From: Firmicutes bacterium UBA6132
GTDB taxonomy: Bacteria > Bacillota_A > Clostridia > Tissierellales > Sedimentibacteraceae
Reading direction: 5' to 3'
Assembly (NCBI GenBank): GCA_002435835.1
Contig: DIVM01000185.1
Span: forward strand, 1-8,672
Length of the DNA stretch: 8,672 nt
How positions within the stretch are numbered: position 1 is the first letter of the stretch; each line of letters starts with the position of its first letter. The position numbers were made by a program, and so were the translations under genes. The notes beneath the pieces were generated by a model. The model saw only the letters and a list, made by a program, of their open reading frames with translations, did no database searches and was not told the DNA's origin. Positions 1-6,297 of the stretch are shown in pieces.

Positions 1-231
1 TACATAAGGTTCGTCCTTTAACCATTTATCCAAATCTTCCCTTGAAGAATAGTTTACCACCATCATTGAGCCTACCATTTTTCCAGAATCATCTGTTATT
101 GCTGCCCCATACATGTGCTCCCCGGTTTTAAATCTTCTTTCTACGGATTTTAAATGTTCTTCTCTTACCGATAGTCTTCTATCTGTTGCTTTTTCATCAG
201 TGCCATCATAAGCTAAAACTATGTACTGCAT
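1..231 (-). CDS. YciI-family (YCII domain) protein, 3' end cut by window edge
   Basis: The first 77 codons of a small YCII-domain protein are visible; the stop lies beyond base 1. The fragment starts MQYIVLAYDG and has the family's pattern: a beta strand, then an R-x-x-H-L stretch with His26, a Gly-rich turn, an S-G-K-M-V-G strand and a D-E-P-Y segment with Asp73. His and Asp in these places are the conserved polar residues of YciI-like proteins, which adopt a dimeric ferredoxin-like fold and mostly lack a known reaction. The ATG at 231 follows an AGGAG at 242-246 with 10 bases between, which fixes the start. It lies 77 bases after the NifU-domain gene on the same strand, so the two may share a transcript. 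Family assignment is fairly sure; function is unknown. Confidence 0.85.
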   Translation of the reverse strand, partial: MQYIVLAYDGTDEKATDRRLSVREEHLKSVERRFKTGEHMYGAAITDDSGKMVGSMMVVNYSSREDLDKWLKDEPYV

Positions 232-296
232 TTTTCCATTTCTCCTTATTATAAATTTGTCTTTTAATAAACCTATTTATATTTTTCTCTAAATTT

Positions 297-308
297 ATGA
301 TGCATCAT
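297..308. repeat. 12-bp perfect palindrome next to a stop codon
   Basis: ATGATGCATCAT is a perfect 12-base palindrome that directly abuts the stop codon of the NifU-domain gene at 309. It has no T-run after it on the minus strand and no room for a loop, so it is not a typical terminator. It may be chance or a protein-binding site. Confidence 0.4.
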
Positions 309-596
309 CTAATCTTGTGGTATTTCTTTATTTAATAATTTTTTAGCAAAATCTATAAGATCATCACTTACTCCTTCAATCAATACTACTTTTTTTATTT
401 CTGATACATGTTCTTTTAACTCACCTTCTATAATATCATCAACTGTAGACCTTGCAGAAGGACAATTGCCACATTGGCCCTCAAGCTTTATTTCAAGAAT
501 TCCGTCATTAAAATTTATAACTTTTACATTTCCATAATGCGCTGCTAATTTTGGTCTTACATACTCATCAAGTACTTGTTCTATTTTGTTAATCAT
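309..596 (-). CDS. NifU-like C-terminal-domain protein (Nfu type), copy 1
   Basis: This 95-residue protein consists of one NifU C-terminal domain, the module that holds a transient Fe-S cluster at the interface of a dimer and passes it to client proteins in the cytoplasm. The signature is G-Q-C-G-N-C-P-S-A with Cys42 and Cys45, preceded by an N-terminal helix (I-E-x-V-L-D-E-x-V-R-P-x-L) typical of the family. Length fits the stand-alone form. An AGGAG lies upstream with about 11 bases to the ATG at 596. A TATAAT-like box at 665-670 could be its -10 element, but I see no good -35. It stands between a zinc-ribbon gene and a YciI gene, neither of which suggests a particular client. A paralog lies at 5961-6284; both end in a similar helix, F-x-x-x-L-L-N-K. 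The scaffold or carrier role is inferred from the family. Confidence 0.93.
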   Translation of the reverse strand: MINKIEQVLDEYVRPKLAAHYGNVKVINFNDGILEIKLEGQCGNCPSARSTVDDIIEGELKEHVSEIKKVVLIEGVSDDLIDFAKKLLNKEIPQD

Positions 597-757
597 ATTA
601 ATCTAATACTCCTTTCATTTTTCTTATCATACTAAGTTATTTTCTTATTTCTCTTAAAACACCAATTATACATAGTTTATACATGACTCTGTTAGTTTTT
701 TATTAAAATAACGGCCCATTTTTATAATATGTATAATTTATGGTAATAATTTAACAT

Positions 758-1138
758 CTATTTTAACGAATTACCACAATTTGGGCAAAATTTATGACTT
801 CCTTCTGTTTCAAAGCCGCAATTATTACATTTTATAATATTGAAATTCAATCCTGTTTGAATTAATTGCAAGTCTTCATCTTTTAAAAAAACATCCGTTT
901 GACCATCTTCTATCATTTTGCTTTTTTCTTTATTTGTTATTAAATAACTGTTGTTGCAACATGTTGTTCTAACATAAATCTTTTTATTAAATTTAAATAC
1001 GGGAATAAAAAATAAGCTTAAAACACTGTATTCCATATATGCTTCATAACGGCCATATTTAGAACAACTGCCGCAAAGCCTGAACTCATGATATTCTAAT
1101 TTCTTTGTTTTCGAATATACTCCTGCCATAAAAAACAT
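758..1138 (-). CDS. Small double zinc-ribbon protein
   Basis: This 126-residue protein has two cysteine-rich parts. The first (about residues 20-65) has C-G-S-C (Cys22, Cys25), a hydrophobic S-L-F-F-I-P-V-F-K-F segment and then Cys60-Cys61. That layout resembles the zinc-ribbon family in which a ribbon flanks an FFIP motif. The second (104-121) is a compact classical ribbon: Cys104, Cys107, Cys118 and Cys121 in C-N-N-C and C-P-N-C. The region between is charged and probably helical. The hydrophobic segment is too short and too close to the metal site to call a membrane span. An AGGTGG ribosome binding site (1143-1148) sits 4 bases before the ATG at 1138; Met4 is a less well placed alternative start. 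Specific role unknown; nucleic-acid or protein binding would be typical of the fold. Confidence 0.8.
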   Translation of the reverse strand: MFFMAGVYSKTKKLEYHEFRLCGSCSKYGRYEAYMEYSVLSLFFIPVFKFNKKIYVRTTCCNNSYLITNKEKSKMIEDGQTDVFLKDEDLQLIQTGLNFNIIKCNNCGFETEGSHKFCPNCGNSLK

Positions 1139-1202
1139 TGAACCACCTCTGTTAAATTTTACTCCATAATGAGAATAATTTAAAGATATATTTTATGGTT
1201 CA
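1139..1202 (-). promoter_or_regulatory. Leader of the zinc-ribbon gene with inverted repeat over the ribosome binding site
   Basis: TGGTTCA at 1196-1202 and TGAACCA at 1139-1145 form a 7-bp inverted repeat 50 bases apart. In the minus-strand transcript the near arm overlaps the end of the AGGTGG ribosome binding site and ends right beside the start codon, so pairing could reduce initiation. The arms are short and the spacer is AT-rich, so this may be chance. Confidence 0.25.
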
Positions 1203-1497
1203 TAGAAGTAATCCAGAAAATACATTCGACTTTAAACTTCGATATTAAAACAGATTTTTATGTTTAAAAAAGTAGGATTTAAATTATATAATACAATAAT
1301 TTATATAAAACAAAATCCACACCCCAGTAATCTCAAAAGATATGAACCCTGCTTTGAATACATGTTTATATTTAGCAAAGGAATACCGTCTACTGTCAAC
1401 TAATTCAACAGAGGTGCTAATACGCAGGCAAAAATAAAGGAACAAGTACACATATTCAGGATCATAAAGATTCTTTTTAATATAAATCGTAAAGAGT
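1203..1497. other. AT-rich stretch without a convincing gene
   Basis: Together with the leader at 1139-1202, this is about 360 bases without a supported gene. On the minus strand a reading frame runs from a TTG at 1517 to 1284, but it has no ribosome binding site, an odd aromatic-rich composition and no recognisable domain. A second minus frame has a hydrophobic 21-codon piece interrupted by TAG. The plus strand has only an open piece without a start. It could be a decayed gene or plain spacer. A 7-bp all-AT inverted repeat lies near 1280-1305. I recognise no RNA gene, riboswitch or terminator. Confidence 0.5.
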
Positions 1498-1644
1498 TTA
1501 ATATGATATATCTTCAACTTTGCATAATTGTAAATTCTTTCTTCTCTTAACCGTTGTTTTTCCTTGTAATATTTCCACTGGGAAAGCCTCCTCTAAAATA
1601 ATAAAATAGATGGTTATGATTACCGAAAAATACAGTAAAAACAT
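1498..1644 (-). CDS. Possible 48-residue single-span membrane protein
   Basis: This reading frame gives a 48-residue protein that starts MFLLYFSVII. Residues 2-17 are uninterrupted hydrophobic residues, followed by E-E-A-F-P and a basic tail (T-V-K-R-R-K around residues 31-36). That is what a single-span protein with its C-terminus inside the cell would look like. The ATG at 1644 follows an AAGGA at 1654-1658 with 9 bases between; an in-frame ATG at 1650 is too close to that site. The frame begins 63 bases after the guaA stop with no terminator between, so it may be read with guaA. Against it: I recognise no family, and other frames across the same bases are open for 30-40 codons. An AGGAGG at 1587-1592 could instead start an internal in-frame GTG at 1578, giving 26 residues. 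Confidence 0.4.
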   Translation of the reverse strand: MFLLYFSVIITIYFIILEEAFPVEILQGKTTVKRRKNLQLCKVEDISY

Positions 1645-1707
1645 ACCCATCCATCCTTATTTTCATACAAACCCAATGCTATTTATTATTGAAATTACAA
1701 CACTATT

Positions 1708-3240
1708 CTATTCCCACTCAATAGTTGAAGGTGGCTTGCTTGTTACGTCATAAACAATTCTATTTACATTATCTACTTCATTAACTATTCTATTTGATAC
1801 TTTTTCCAATACATCATATGGTATTCTTGCCCAGTCAGATGTCATTCCGTCTGATGAAGTTACGGCTCTTAAAGCTATAGTGTGTGAATAAGTTCTTTCA
1901 TCACCCATAACGCCTACGCTTCTTACGTTAGGTAAACATGCAAAATATTGCCAGATTTTATTTTGAAGTCCTGCTTTTTTAATTTCATCTCTGAAAACAA
2001 AATCAGCTTCTCTTATTATTTTTAATTTATCTTCTGTTATTTCGCCTAAACAACGAATTGCGAGTCCTGGTCCTGGGAATGGTTGTCTTTCTACTATTTC
2101 TTCAGGTATTCCAAGTTCTCTTCCTACTTGGCGAACTTCATCTTTAAACAATTGTCTTAATGGTTCTAAAAGTTCAAAATCAACATCTTCTGGAAGTCCT
2201 CCAACATTGTGGTGGCTTTTGATTACTGATGCTGTAGCTGTACCGCTTTCGATTACGTCAGGGTAAATAGTTCCTTGAACTAAATAATCTATGTGACCGA
2301 ATTCTTCTTTTAATTTTTCTTTTTCTTCTTCAAATACACGGATAAATTCTTCACCTATTATTTTACGTTTTGTTTCAGGATCTGTAACTCCAGCTAATTT
2401 TCCTAAAAATCTTTCTCCTGCATTTACACGTATTAAATTCATATGGAATGTATCTTTAAATATTTTCTCGACTTGATCTCCTTCGTCCTTTCTTAAAAGG
2501 CCGTGATCAACAAATACGCAAATTAAGTTTGAACCAATTGCTTTATGAACCATAACAGCTGCAACTGATGAATCAACTCCACCTGACATAGCACAAAGAG
2601 CTTTTTTGTCCCCAACTAATTCTTTTATTTTTGCAATTTCTTCTTGACAGAATTCTCCCATATCCCAATCTTTGCCTAAACCGCAAACATTGTAAATGAA
2701 GTTGTTTAATATTTCTCTTCCACTTTCCGTATGTTCTACTTCTGGGTGGAATTGAACTGCATAAATTTTCTTTTCTTCATTTTTCATAGCACATACAGGG
2801 CATGTTTCTGAAGAAGCTGTGATTTCAAAACCTTCTGGAGCCATTTCAATATAATCTGTATGACTCATCCAGCAAAGTGTATCTTGTTTAATGCTGTCAA
2901 ATAATTTATCATTGGACAATTTGTTAAGTTTAACACGTCCATATTCTCTTGAATCAGCTCTGTTTACTTTTCCGCCAAATTCCTGTGCTATAAATTGTCC
3001 TCCATAGCAAATACCAAGAACAGGTACACCAAGTTCAAAAATCTCATGAGTTATTTTTGGGGCGTTTTCAACATATACACTTGCAGGTCCTCCGGACAAT
3101 ATAATTCCTTGGGGATTTTTAGCTTTGATTTTATCAATTGTATATGTATATGGTACAATTTCACAATACACACTTGCTTCACGAACTCTTCTAGCAATAA
3201 GCTGACTGTACTGTGCACCAAAATCAACTATTAATATCAT
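1708..3240 (-). CDS. guaA: GMP synthase (glutamine-hydrolysing)
   Basis: GMP synthase converts XMP to GMP using ATP and glutamine, the last step of guanine nucleotide synthesis in the cytoplasm. The 510-residue product has both usual parts. The N-terminal class I glutamine amidotransferase spans about residues 1-190, with the nucleophile Cys78 in G-I-C-Y-G-G-Q and the partner residues His165 and Glu167 in F-H-P-E. The ATP pyrophosphatase domain follows, with S-G-G-V-D-S-S at 219-225. The C-terminal dimerisation domain carries [10 protein letters not shown] (about 387-396) and ends in the family's [10 protein letters not shown] place the start at 3240 because the protein then begins M-I-L-I-V-D-F-G as in the family and AAGGAGAG lies at 3246-3253. 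The frame stays open to 3324, but the extra 28 residues overlap the promoter. It has its own promoter at 3298-3324 and no clear terminator after it. Confidence 0.98.
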   Translation of the reverse strand: MILIVDFGAQYSQLIARRVREASVYCEIVPYTYTIDKIKAKNPQGIILSGGPASVYVENAPKITHEIFELGVPVLGICYGGQFIAQEFGGKVNRADSREYGRVKLNKLSNDKLFDSIKQDTLCWMSHTDYIEMAPEGFEITASSETCPVCAMKNEEKKIYAVQFHPEVEHTESGREILNNFIYNVCGLGKDWDMGEFCQEEIAKIKELVGDKKALCAMSGGVDSSVAAVMVHKAIGSNLICVFVDHGLLRKDEGDQVEKIFKDTFHMNLIRVNAGERFLGKLAGVTDPETKRKIIGEEFIRVFEEEKEKLKEEFGHIDYLVQGTIYPDVIESGTATASVIKSHHNVGGLPEDVDFELLEPLRQLFKDEVRQVGRELGIPEEIVERQPFPGPGLAIRCLGEITEDKLKIIREADFVFRDEIKKAGLQNKIWQYFACLPNVRSVGVMGDERTYSHTIALRAVTSSDGMTSDWARIPYDVLEKVSNRIVNEVDNVNRIVYDVTSKPPSTIEWE

Positions 3241-3245
3241 AGTAT

Positions 3246-3253
3246 CTCTCCTT
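3246..3253 (-). promoter_or_regulatory. Ribosome binding site that decides the guaA start
   Basis: AAGGAGAG ends 5 bases before the ATG at 3240. It is a near-ideal site and supports that ATG over the ATG at 3324, which has none. Confidence 0.9.
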
Positions 3254-3262
3254 TTCTTCTTA

Positions 3263-3280
3263 AAGTTTAGGTACAAACTT
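3263..3280. repeat. Inverted repeat in the guaA leader
   Basis: AAGTTT and AAACTT are separated by 6 bases, just upstream of the guaA ribosome binding site and downstream of its predicted transcription start. It could be an operator or a weak leader hairpin. It lacks the length and conserved cores of a purine riboswitch. Confidence 0.35.
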
Positions 3281-3297
3281 ATTATTTTCATACATAG

Positions 3298-3324
3298 ATT
3301 ATCAAAAAATATTATTTGTGTCAA
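3298..3324 (-). promoter_or_regulatory. Predicted sigma-A-type promoter of guaA
   Basis: On the minus strand a perfect TTGACA (3319-3324) is followed after 15 bases by GATAAT (3298-3303), five of six matches to the -10 consensus. The spacer is shorter than the ideal 17. Transcription would start around 3290, giving a leader of roughly 50 bases. The position, between the helicase stop and the guaA ribosome binding site, fits an independent guaA unit. Confidence 0.6.
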
Positions 3325-3355
3325 TTGTTAAAAATTGTTTTTAAATAATCATTTT

Positions 3356-4744
3356 TTAATTGTAATTTTTTTTAAATTTACTGTTGCTTTTTTTATCTTT
3401 AAAATATGTTTTTTTAGAATCACTTTTGCTGTTGAATTTATTACTTTTTTCTTTTCTTTCAGATCTTTCGATTCTATCTTTTCTATCTGTTTTATTAGTT
3501 TTAGCTGATTTATCCGATTTATCTGATTTAACTGATTTAGGTAATTTATCCATTACTGGTCTTCTTTGATTTCTTTCAGCTTTTGGCAATACATAATTAA
3601 CCATCATAGGAAATGGGTGATCAGCTATTACATCAATATTTTTATTGATTAATTTTTGTATATCTTTCAAAAATGCTTTTTCTTCATATTCACAAAATGA
3701 AATTGCAGTTCCTCCAAGTCCAGCTCTTCCTGTACGTCCAATTCTATGAACATAAGTTTCTGGTATGTTTGGAAGATTATAATTTATTACATGGGATAAT
3801 TCATCTATATCAATACCCCTTGCTGCAATATCTGTTGCCACAAGAACTTTTATTTTACCGCTTTTAAAATTATTTAAAGCTGATTGTCTTGCATTTTGAG
3901 ATTTGTCGCCATGAATTGCCAATGCATTTATATTACCTTTTTCAAGAAACTTAACAACTTTATCAGCCTCATGTTTAGTCCTTGTAAAAATTAAAGCTGA
4001 TGAAATTTTTTCTTTTTCATTTTGTAGTAATTGCAATAATAAATTCTTTTTATTATCTCTATCCACAAAATATACACTTTGATCTATTATATCTACTGTT
4101 GATGAAGTAGGTGTTACTTCAACTTTAACTGGGTCTACTAAAAGTGAATTTACAAGTTTTTTTATTTCATTAGGCATCGTAGCTGAAAAAAACAAAGTTT
4201 GCTTTTGTTTAGGAACATGAGCTACTATTCTTTTTACGTCCGTTATAAATCCCATATCAAGCATGCGGTCTGCTTCATCAAGTACAAACATTTTAACATT
4301 ACTAAGATTTACAAGTCTTTGATTTATTAAATCATTAAGTCTTCCTGGTGTAGCTATTAATATGTCAATACCTCTTCTTAATGCTTCTGCCTGAGGACTT
4401 TGAGATACTCCACCATAAACAGCATAATATCTTAAATTAGTATATTTTCCATAAGCTAAGAAACTATCTGCTATTTGTACTGCAAGTTCTCTTGTTGGGG
4501 TTAATATTAATGATTGAATTTGTCGTCTTTGACCTTTGATATATTTTTGATCATAGATTTTTTGTATGATTGGGATTGCAAATGCTGCTGTTTTTCCTGT
4601 TCCTGTTTGAGCACATCCTAATAAATCCCTGCCTTCAAGCACTGATGGAATTGATTGTTCCTGAATAGGTGATGGTGATTCGTAACCTTCATCTTTTAAA
4701 GCTTTTAAAATCGGTTCGATTAAATTTAAGTTTTCAAATTTCAT
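3356..4744 (-). CDS. DEAD-box RNA helicase, RhlE-like
   Basis: This 462-residue ATP-dependent RNA helicase has all the core motifs: Q motif with an upstream Phe (residues 3-30), A-Q-T-G-T-G-K-T (45-52), P-T-R-E-L-A (83-88), T-P-G-R (132-135), D-E-A-D (156-159), S-A-T (187-189), A-T-D-I-A-A-R-G (303-310) and H-R-I-G-R-T-G-R-A-G (333-342). Residues 400-462 form a low-complexity tail of Lys, Ser, Asp and Arg, probably disordered and RNA-binding. I see no separate C-terminal RNA-binding fold such as that of DbpA, so RhlE-like is the best label. Such enzymes act in ribosome assembly, RNA decay and cold adaptation. The ATG at 4744 has only a weak purine-rich site upstream. The upstream gap of 144 bases is very AT-rich; a TATAAT at 4854-4859 is a candidate -10 without a clear -35. 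Confidence 0.96.
   Translation of the reverse strand: MKFENLNLIEPILKALKDEGYESPSPIQEQSIPSVLEGRDLLGCAQTGTGKTAAFAIPIIQKIYDQKYIKGQRRQIQSLILTPTRELAVQIADSFLAYGKYTNLRYYAVYGGVSQSPQAEALRRGIDILIATPGRLNDLINQRLVNLSNVKMFVLDEADRMLDMGFITDVKRIVAHVPKQKQTLFFSATMPNEIKKLVNSLLVDPVKVEVTPTSSTVDIIDQSVYFVDRDNKKNLLLQLLQNEKEKISSALIFTRTKHEADKVVKFLEKGNINALAIHGDKSQNARQSALNNFKSGKIKVLVATDIAARGIDIDELSHVINYNLPNIPETYVHRIGRTGRAGLGGTAISFCEYEEKAFLKDIQKLINKNIDVIADHPFPMMVNYVLPKAERNQRRPVMDKLPKSVKSDKSDKSAKTNKTDRKDRIERSERKEKSNKFNSKSDSKKTYFKDKKSNSKFKKNYN
3505..3540. repeat. Four tandem 9-bp units in the helicase tail
   Basis: Four adjacent 9-base units of the form CYGATTTAN encode Lys-Ser-X triplets in the helicase tail (K-S-V, K-S-D, K-S-D, K-S-A). 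The units keep frame, so gain or loss of copies would change tail length without breaking the gene. Confidence 0.85.
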
Positions 4745-4888
4745 ATTTTATTTTTTCTCTTTTCTTTTACTTAAAATCTGCATATAATTTATATAATTAA
4801 ACATATTTCAGTATTTTATTAATTTTATTTGTATGTTATTATATTACCCTATAATTATACAAAAAGCAATGAATACATTTATGAATAG

Positions 4889-5803
4889 TTACTCTATGGC
4901 AATATGCTTATTTCTGCAATATTTCAATGTATCATCCTCTATTTCTATTCTTAAAACCCCATTTTCAAGTAAATAATTAATAAAGTTTTTAATAATTCTT
5001 TCAGTTTGAACATATGATGATGCATGTTTGCTAATTTGTAGTTTATTAATTATTTCTTTAAAAATATCATCAAAGGTCATGTGATCTTTGACAGAATCTA
5101 TTATTAACTGCATTTGTTCTTCATAAAATAATATATTCTGGTCTATTAATTCATTGATAATGGAATAATCATATACTCCTTTATGAGCTAATATATATTT
5201 ATCACATTTTGTATTCCTAATTTTTTCCTTTGAATTTATGTCTAATAATATATTGGATGAAAAAGATAACTTATTTTCTTTTATAGCTTCACTGCTAAGT
5301 AGTGAATCCCCTACATAAAAAACATTATCAGGTGTTATTATTCCTAAATGGAAATATGTGTGTCCAGGCAATTGAACAATTTCAAATCTATGACCTGAAA
5401 TTTCAATATATTTATCGGAATTAGTTATTTTTCTATCTGTTATAAATGGGATTGGTTCAAATCTTTTATCAGCACCTTTTAAATAAACAGTGAAATGAAA
5501 TGATTTTAACCCATATACTGACTCGCAAAAATTGCTTTCATAATCGGACATTATAATTTCTGTATTATATTTTTCTTGAAGCCAAAAATTATTTCCAATA
5601 TGATCAATGTGACCATGGGAACAAATTACAGCTTTTACATTAAAATTATATTTTGAAATTAACTCTTGAATTATTTTATCATCCGTCCCATAATATCCTG
5701 AATCTAACATAACAATTTCATTGTCATTTAATTTATAAAAAGGTATATAGGAGTATTTAGTTTCAAAATAATATGTATTTCCTTTTATATTGTAAATTTT
5801 CAT
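4889..5803 (-). CDS. Metallo-beta-lactamase-fold hydrolase with C-terminal helical domain
   Basis: The 304-residue protein has a complete two-metal centre of the metallo-beta-lactamase fold: H-G-H-I-D-H (His64, His66, Asp68, His69), His148 in P-G-H-T, Asp166 in V-G-D-S and His207 in L-A-H-K-G. The set of ligands argues for an active hydrolase rather than a degenerate one. Residues from about 215 form an extra helical region ending in N-F-I-N-Y-L-L-E-N-G-V-L, similar to the winged-helix tail of LACTB2-like members. No signal peptide is seen, so it is probably cytoplasmic. Substrate cannot be read from the sequence; thioesters, nucleic acids and small esters are all handled by this superfamily. 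The ATG at 5803 follows AGAGG by a few bases, and a promoter lies at 5848-5876, separate from the operon upstream, which ends in a terminator. Confidence 0.92.
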   Translation of the reverse strand: MKIYNIKGNTYYFETKYSYIPFYKLNDNEIVMLDSGYYGTDDKIIQELISKYNFNVKAVICSHGHIDHIGNNFWLQEKYNTEIIMSDYESNFCESVYGLKSFHFTVYLKGADKRFEPIPFITDRKITNSDKYIEISGHRFEIVQLPGHTYFHLGIITPDNVFYVGDSLLSSEAIKENKLSFSSNILLDINSKEKIRNTKCDKYILAHKGVYDYSIINELIDQNILFYEEQMQLIIDSVKDHMTFDDIFKEIINKLQISKHASSYVQTERIIKNFINYLLENGVLRIEIEDDTLKYCRNKHIAIE

Positions 5804-5847
5804 TTAAACCTCTATCATTAGTAATTAATATTTAACAATAATAGGTT

Positions 5848-5876
5848 ATTATACATTGTATTTTTATAAATTCCAA
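5848..5876 (-). promoter_or_regulatory. Predicted sigma-A-type promoter of the MBL-fold hydrolase gene
   Basis: On the minus strand TTGGAA (5871-5876) and a perfect TATAAT (5848-5853) are separated by exactly 17 bases. The start codon lies 44 bases downstream of the -10 box. It stands just after the terminator of the previous operon, where a new promoter is expected. Confidence 0.7.
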
Positions 5877-5919
5877 TAAATATATTGAATTTAATTTGTT
5901 AAATATTTATTTAAACACT

Positions 5920-5957
5920 AAAAAACTGAGATAAATTTTATATATCTCAGTTTTTTT
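5920..5957 (-). terminator. Rho-independent terminator of the acyl-CoA operon
   Basis: A 14-bp perfect stem, arms at 5920-5933 and 5943-5956 (core CTGAGATA / TATCTCAG), with a 9-base loop and flanking A and T runs. It begins 3 bases after the stop of the NifU-domain gene on the minus strand. The A/T symmetry means it could also stop transcription from the other side, but no plus-strand gene is seen. Confidence 0.9.
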
Positions 5958-5960
5958 ATG

Positions 5961-6284
5961 TTACTTTTTATTTAGTAGACTTCTTCCAAATTCAATCATT
6001 TCATTACTTAAATCATTTACTATATCAACATCTTGAATTTCATTAAAATTTTCCATTAAAATAGGTTTAACTAAATTATCAAGTGTTTCATAGTTAGATG
6101 CACAGCCACTGCACGCACCCCTAAACCTAACATAAATGATACTATTATTAAACTCAATAAATTCTATCCAGCCCTTATGCTCTTCTAACTTAGGATTTAC
6201 TTTTTCTTCTATAACTTTTTCAATTTTAGAATTTATTTGCAAAATACTTTGAATTTCAGAAACTTTTATACCTTTTTCACCCAT
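5961..6284 (-). CDS. NifU-like C-terminal-domain protein, copy 2, in thiolase operon
   Basis: This 107-residue protein is a second NifU C-terminal domain, here with about 15 extra residues at the N-terminus. The cluster motif is G-A-C-S-G-C-A-S-N (Cys58, Cys61); the usual Pro-Ser after the second Cys is Ala-Ser. The helix before it (I-E-K-V-I-E-E-K-V-N-P-K-L) and the tail M-I-E-F-G-R-S-L-L-N-K match the copy at 309-596, so they are paralogs, though diverged. The ATG at 6284 lies 13 bases after the thiolase stop, with GAAGG as a binding site, and the operon terminator follows directly. It is therefore very probably made with the thiolase. Cluster carriage is inferred from the family. The position suggests an Fe-S client linked to acyl-CoA metabolism, but none is visible here. 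Confidence 0.9.
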   Translation of the reverse strand: MGEKGIKVSEIQSILQINSKIEKVIEEKVNPKLEEHKGWIEFIEFNNSIIYVRFRGACSGCASNYETLDNLVKPILMENFNEIQDVDIVNDLSNEMIEFGRSLLNKK

Positions 6285-6297
6285 TTTAATACCTTCT

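Noticed and set aside
1284..1517. 77-residue minus-strand frame starting at TTG 1517
   Set aside because: No ribosome binding site, no recognisable domain, overlap with the better supported small frame at 1498-1644. Kept only as a possible decayed gene.
1547..1666. 39-residue minus-strand frame beginning at ATG 1666
   Set aside because: Overlaps the 48-residue frame, lacks a good ribosome binding site and has no clear membrane span or domain.
3241..3324. N-terminal extension of GMP synthase by 28 residues to the ATG at 3324
   Set aside because: The extension covers the predicted promoter, has no ribosome binding site and is not part of the family; the ATG at 3240 has AAGGAGAG and the expected N-terminus.
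3241..3355. Purine riboswitch ahead of guaA
   Set aside because: The leader is about 50 bases, too short, and lacks the three-stem core of guanine or adenine riboswitches.
3301..3355. AT-only inverted repeat between the helicase and guaA as a terminator
   Set aside because: The stem (ATTATTT / AAATAAT) has no G-C pairs and a long loop, so it is unlikely to stop transcription.
3384..3569. Leu/Ser-rich plus-strand frame opposite the helicase tail
   Set aside because: It is the antisense of the low-complexity Lys/Ser/Asp-coding region and has no ribosome binding site; the same holds for the other plus-strand frames opposite guaA, the helicase, the thiolase and the crotonase-like gene.
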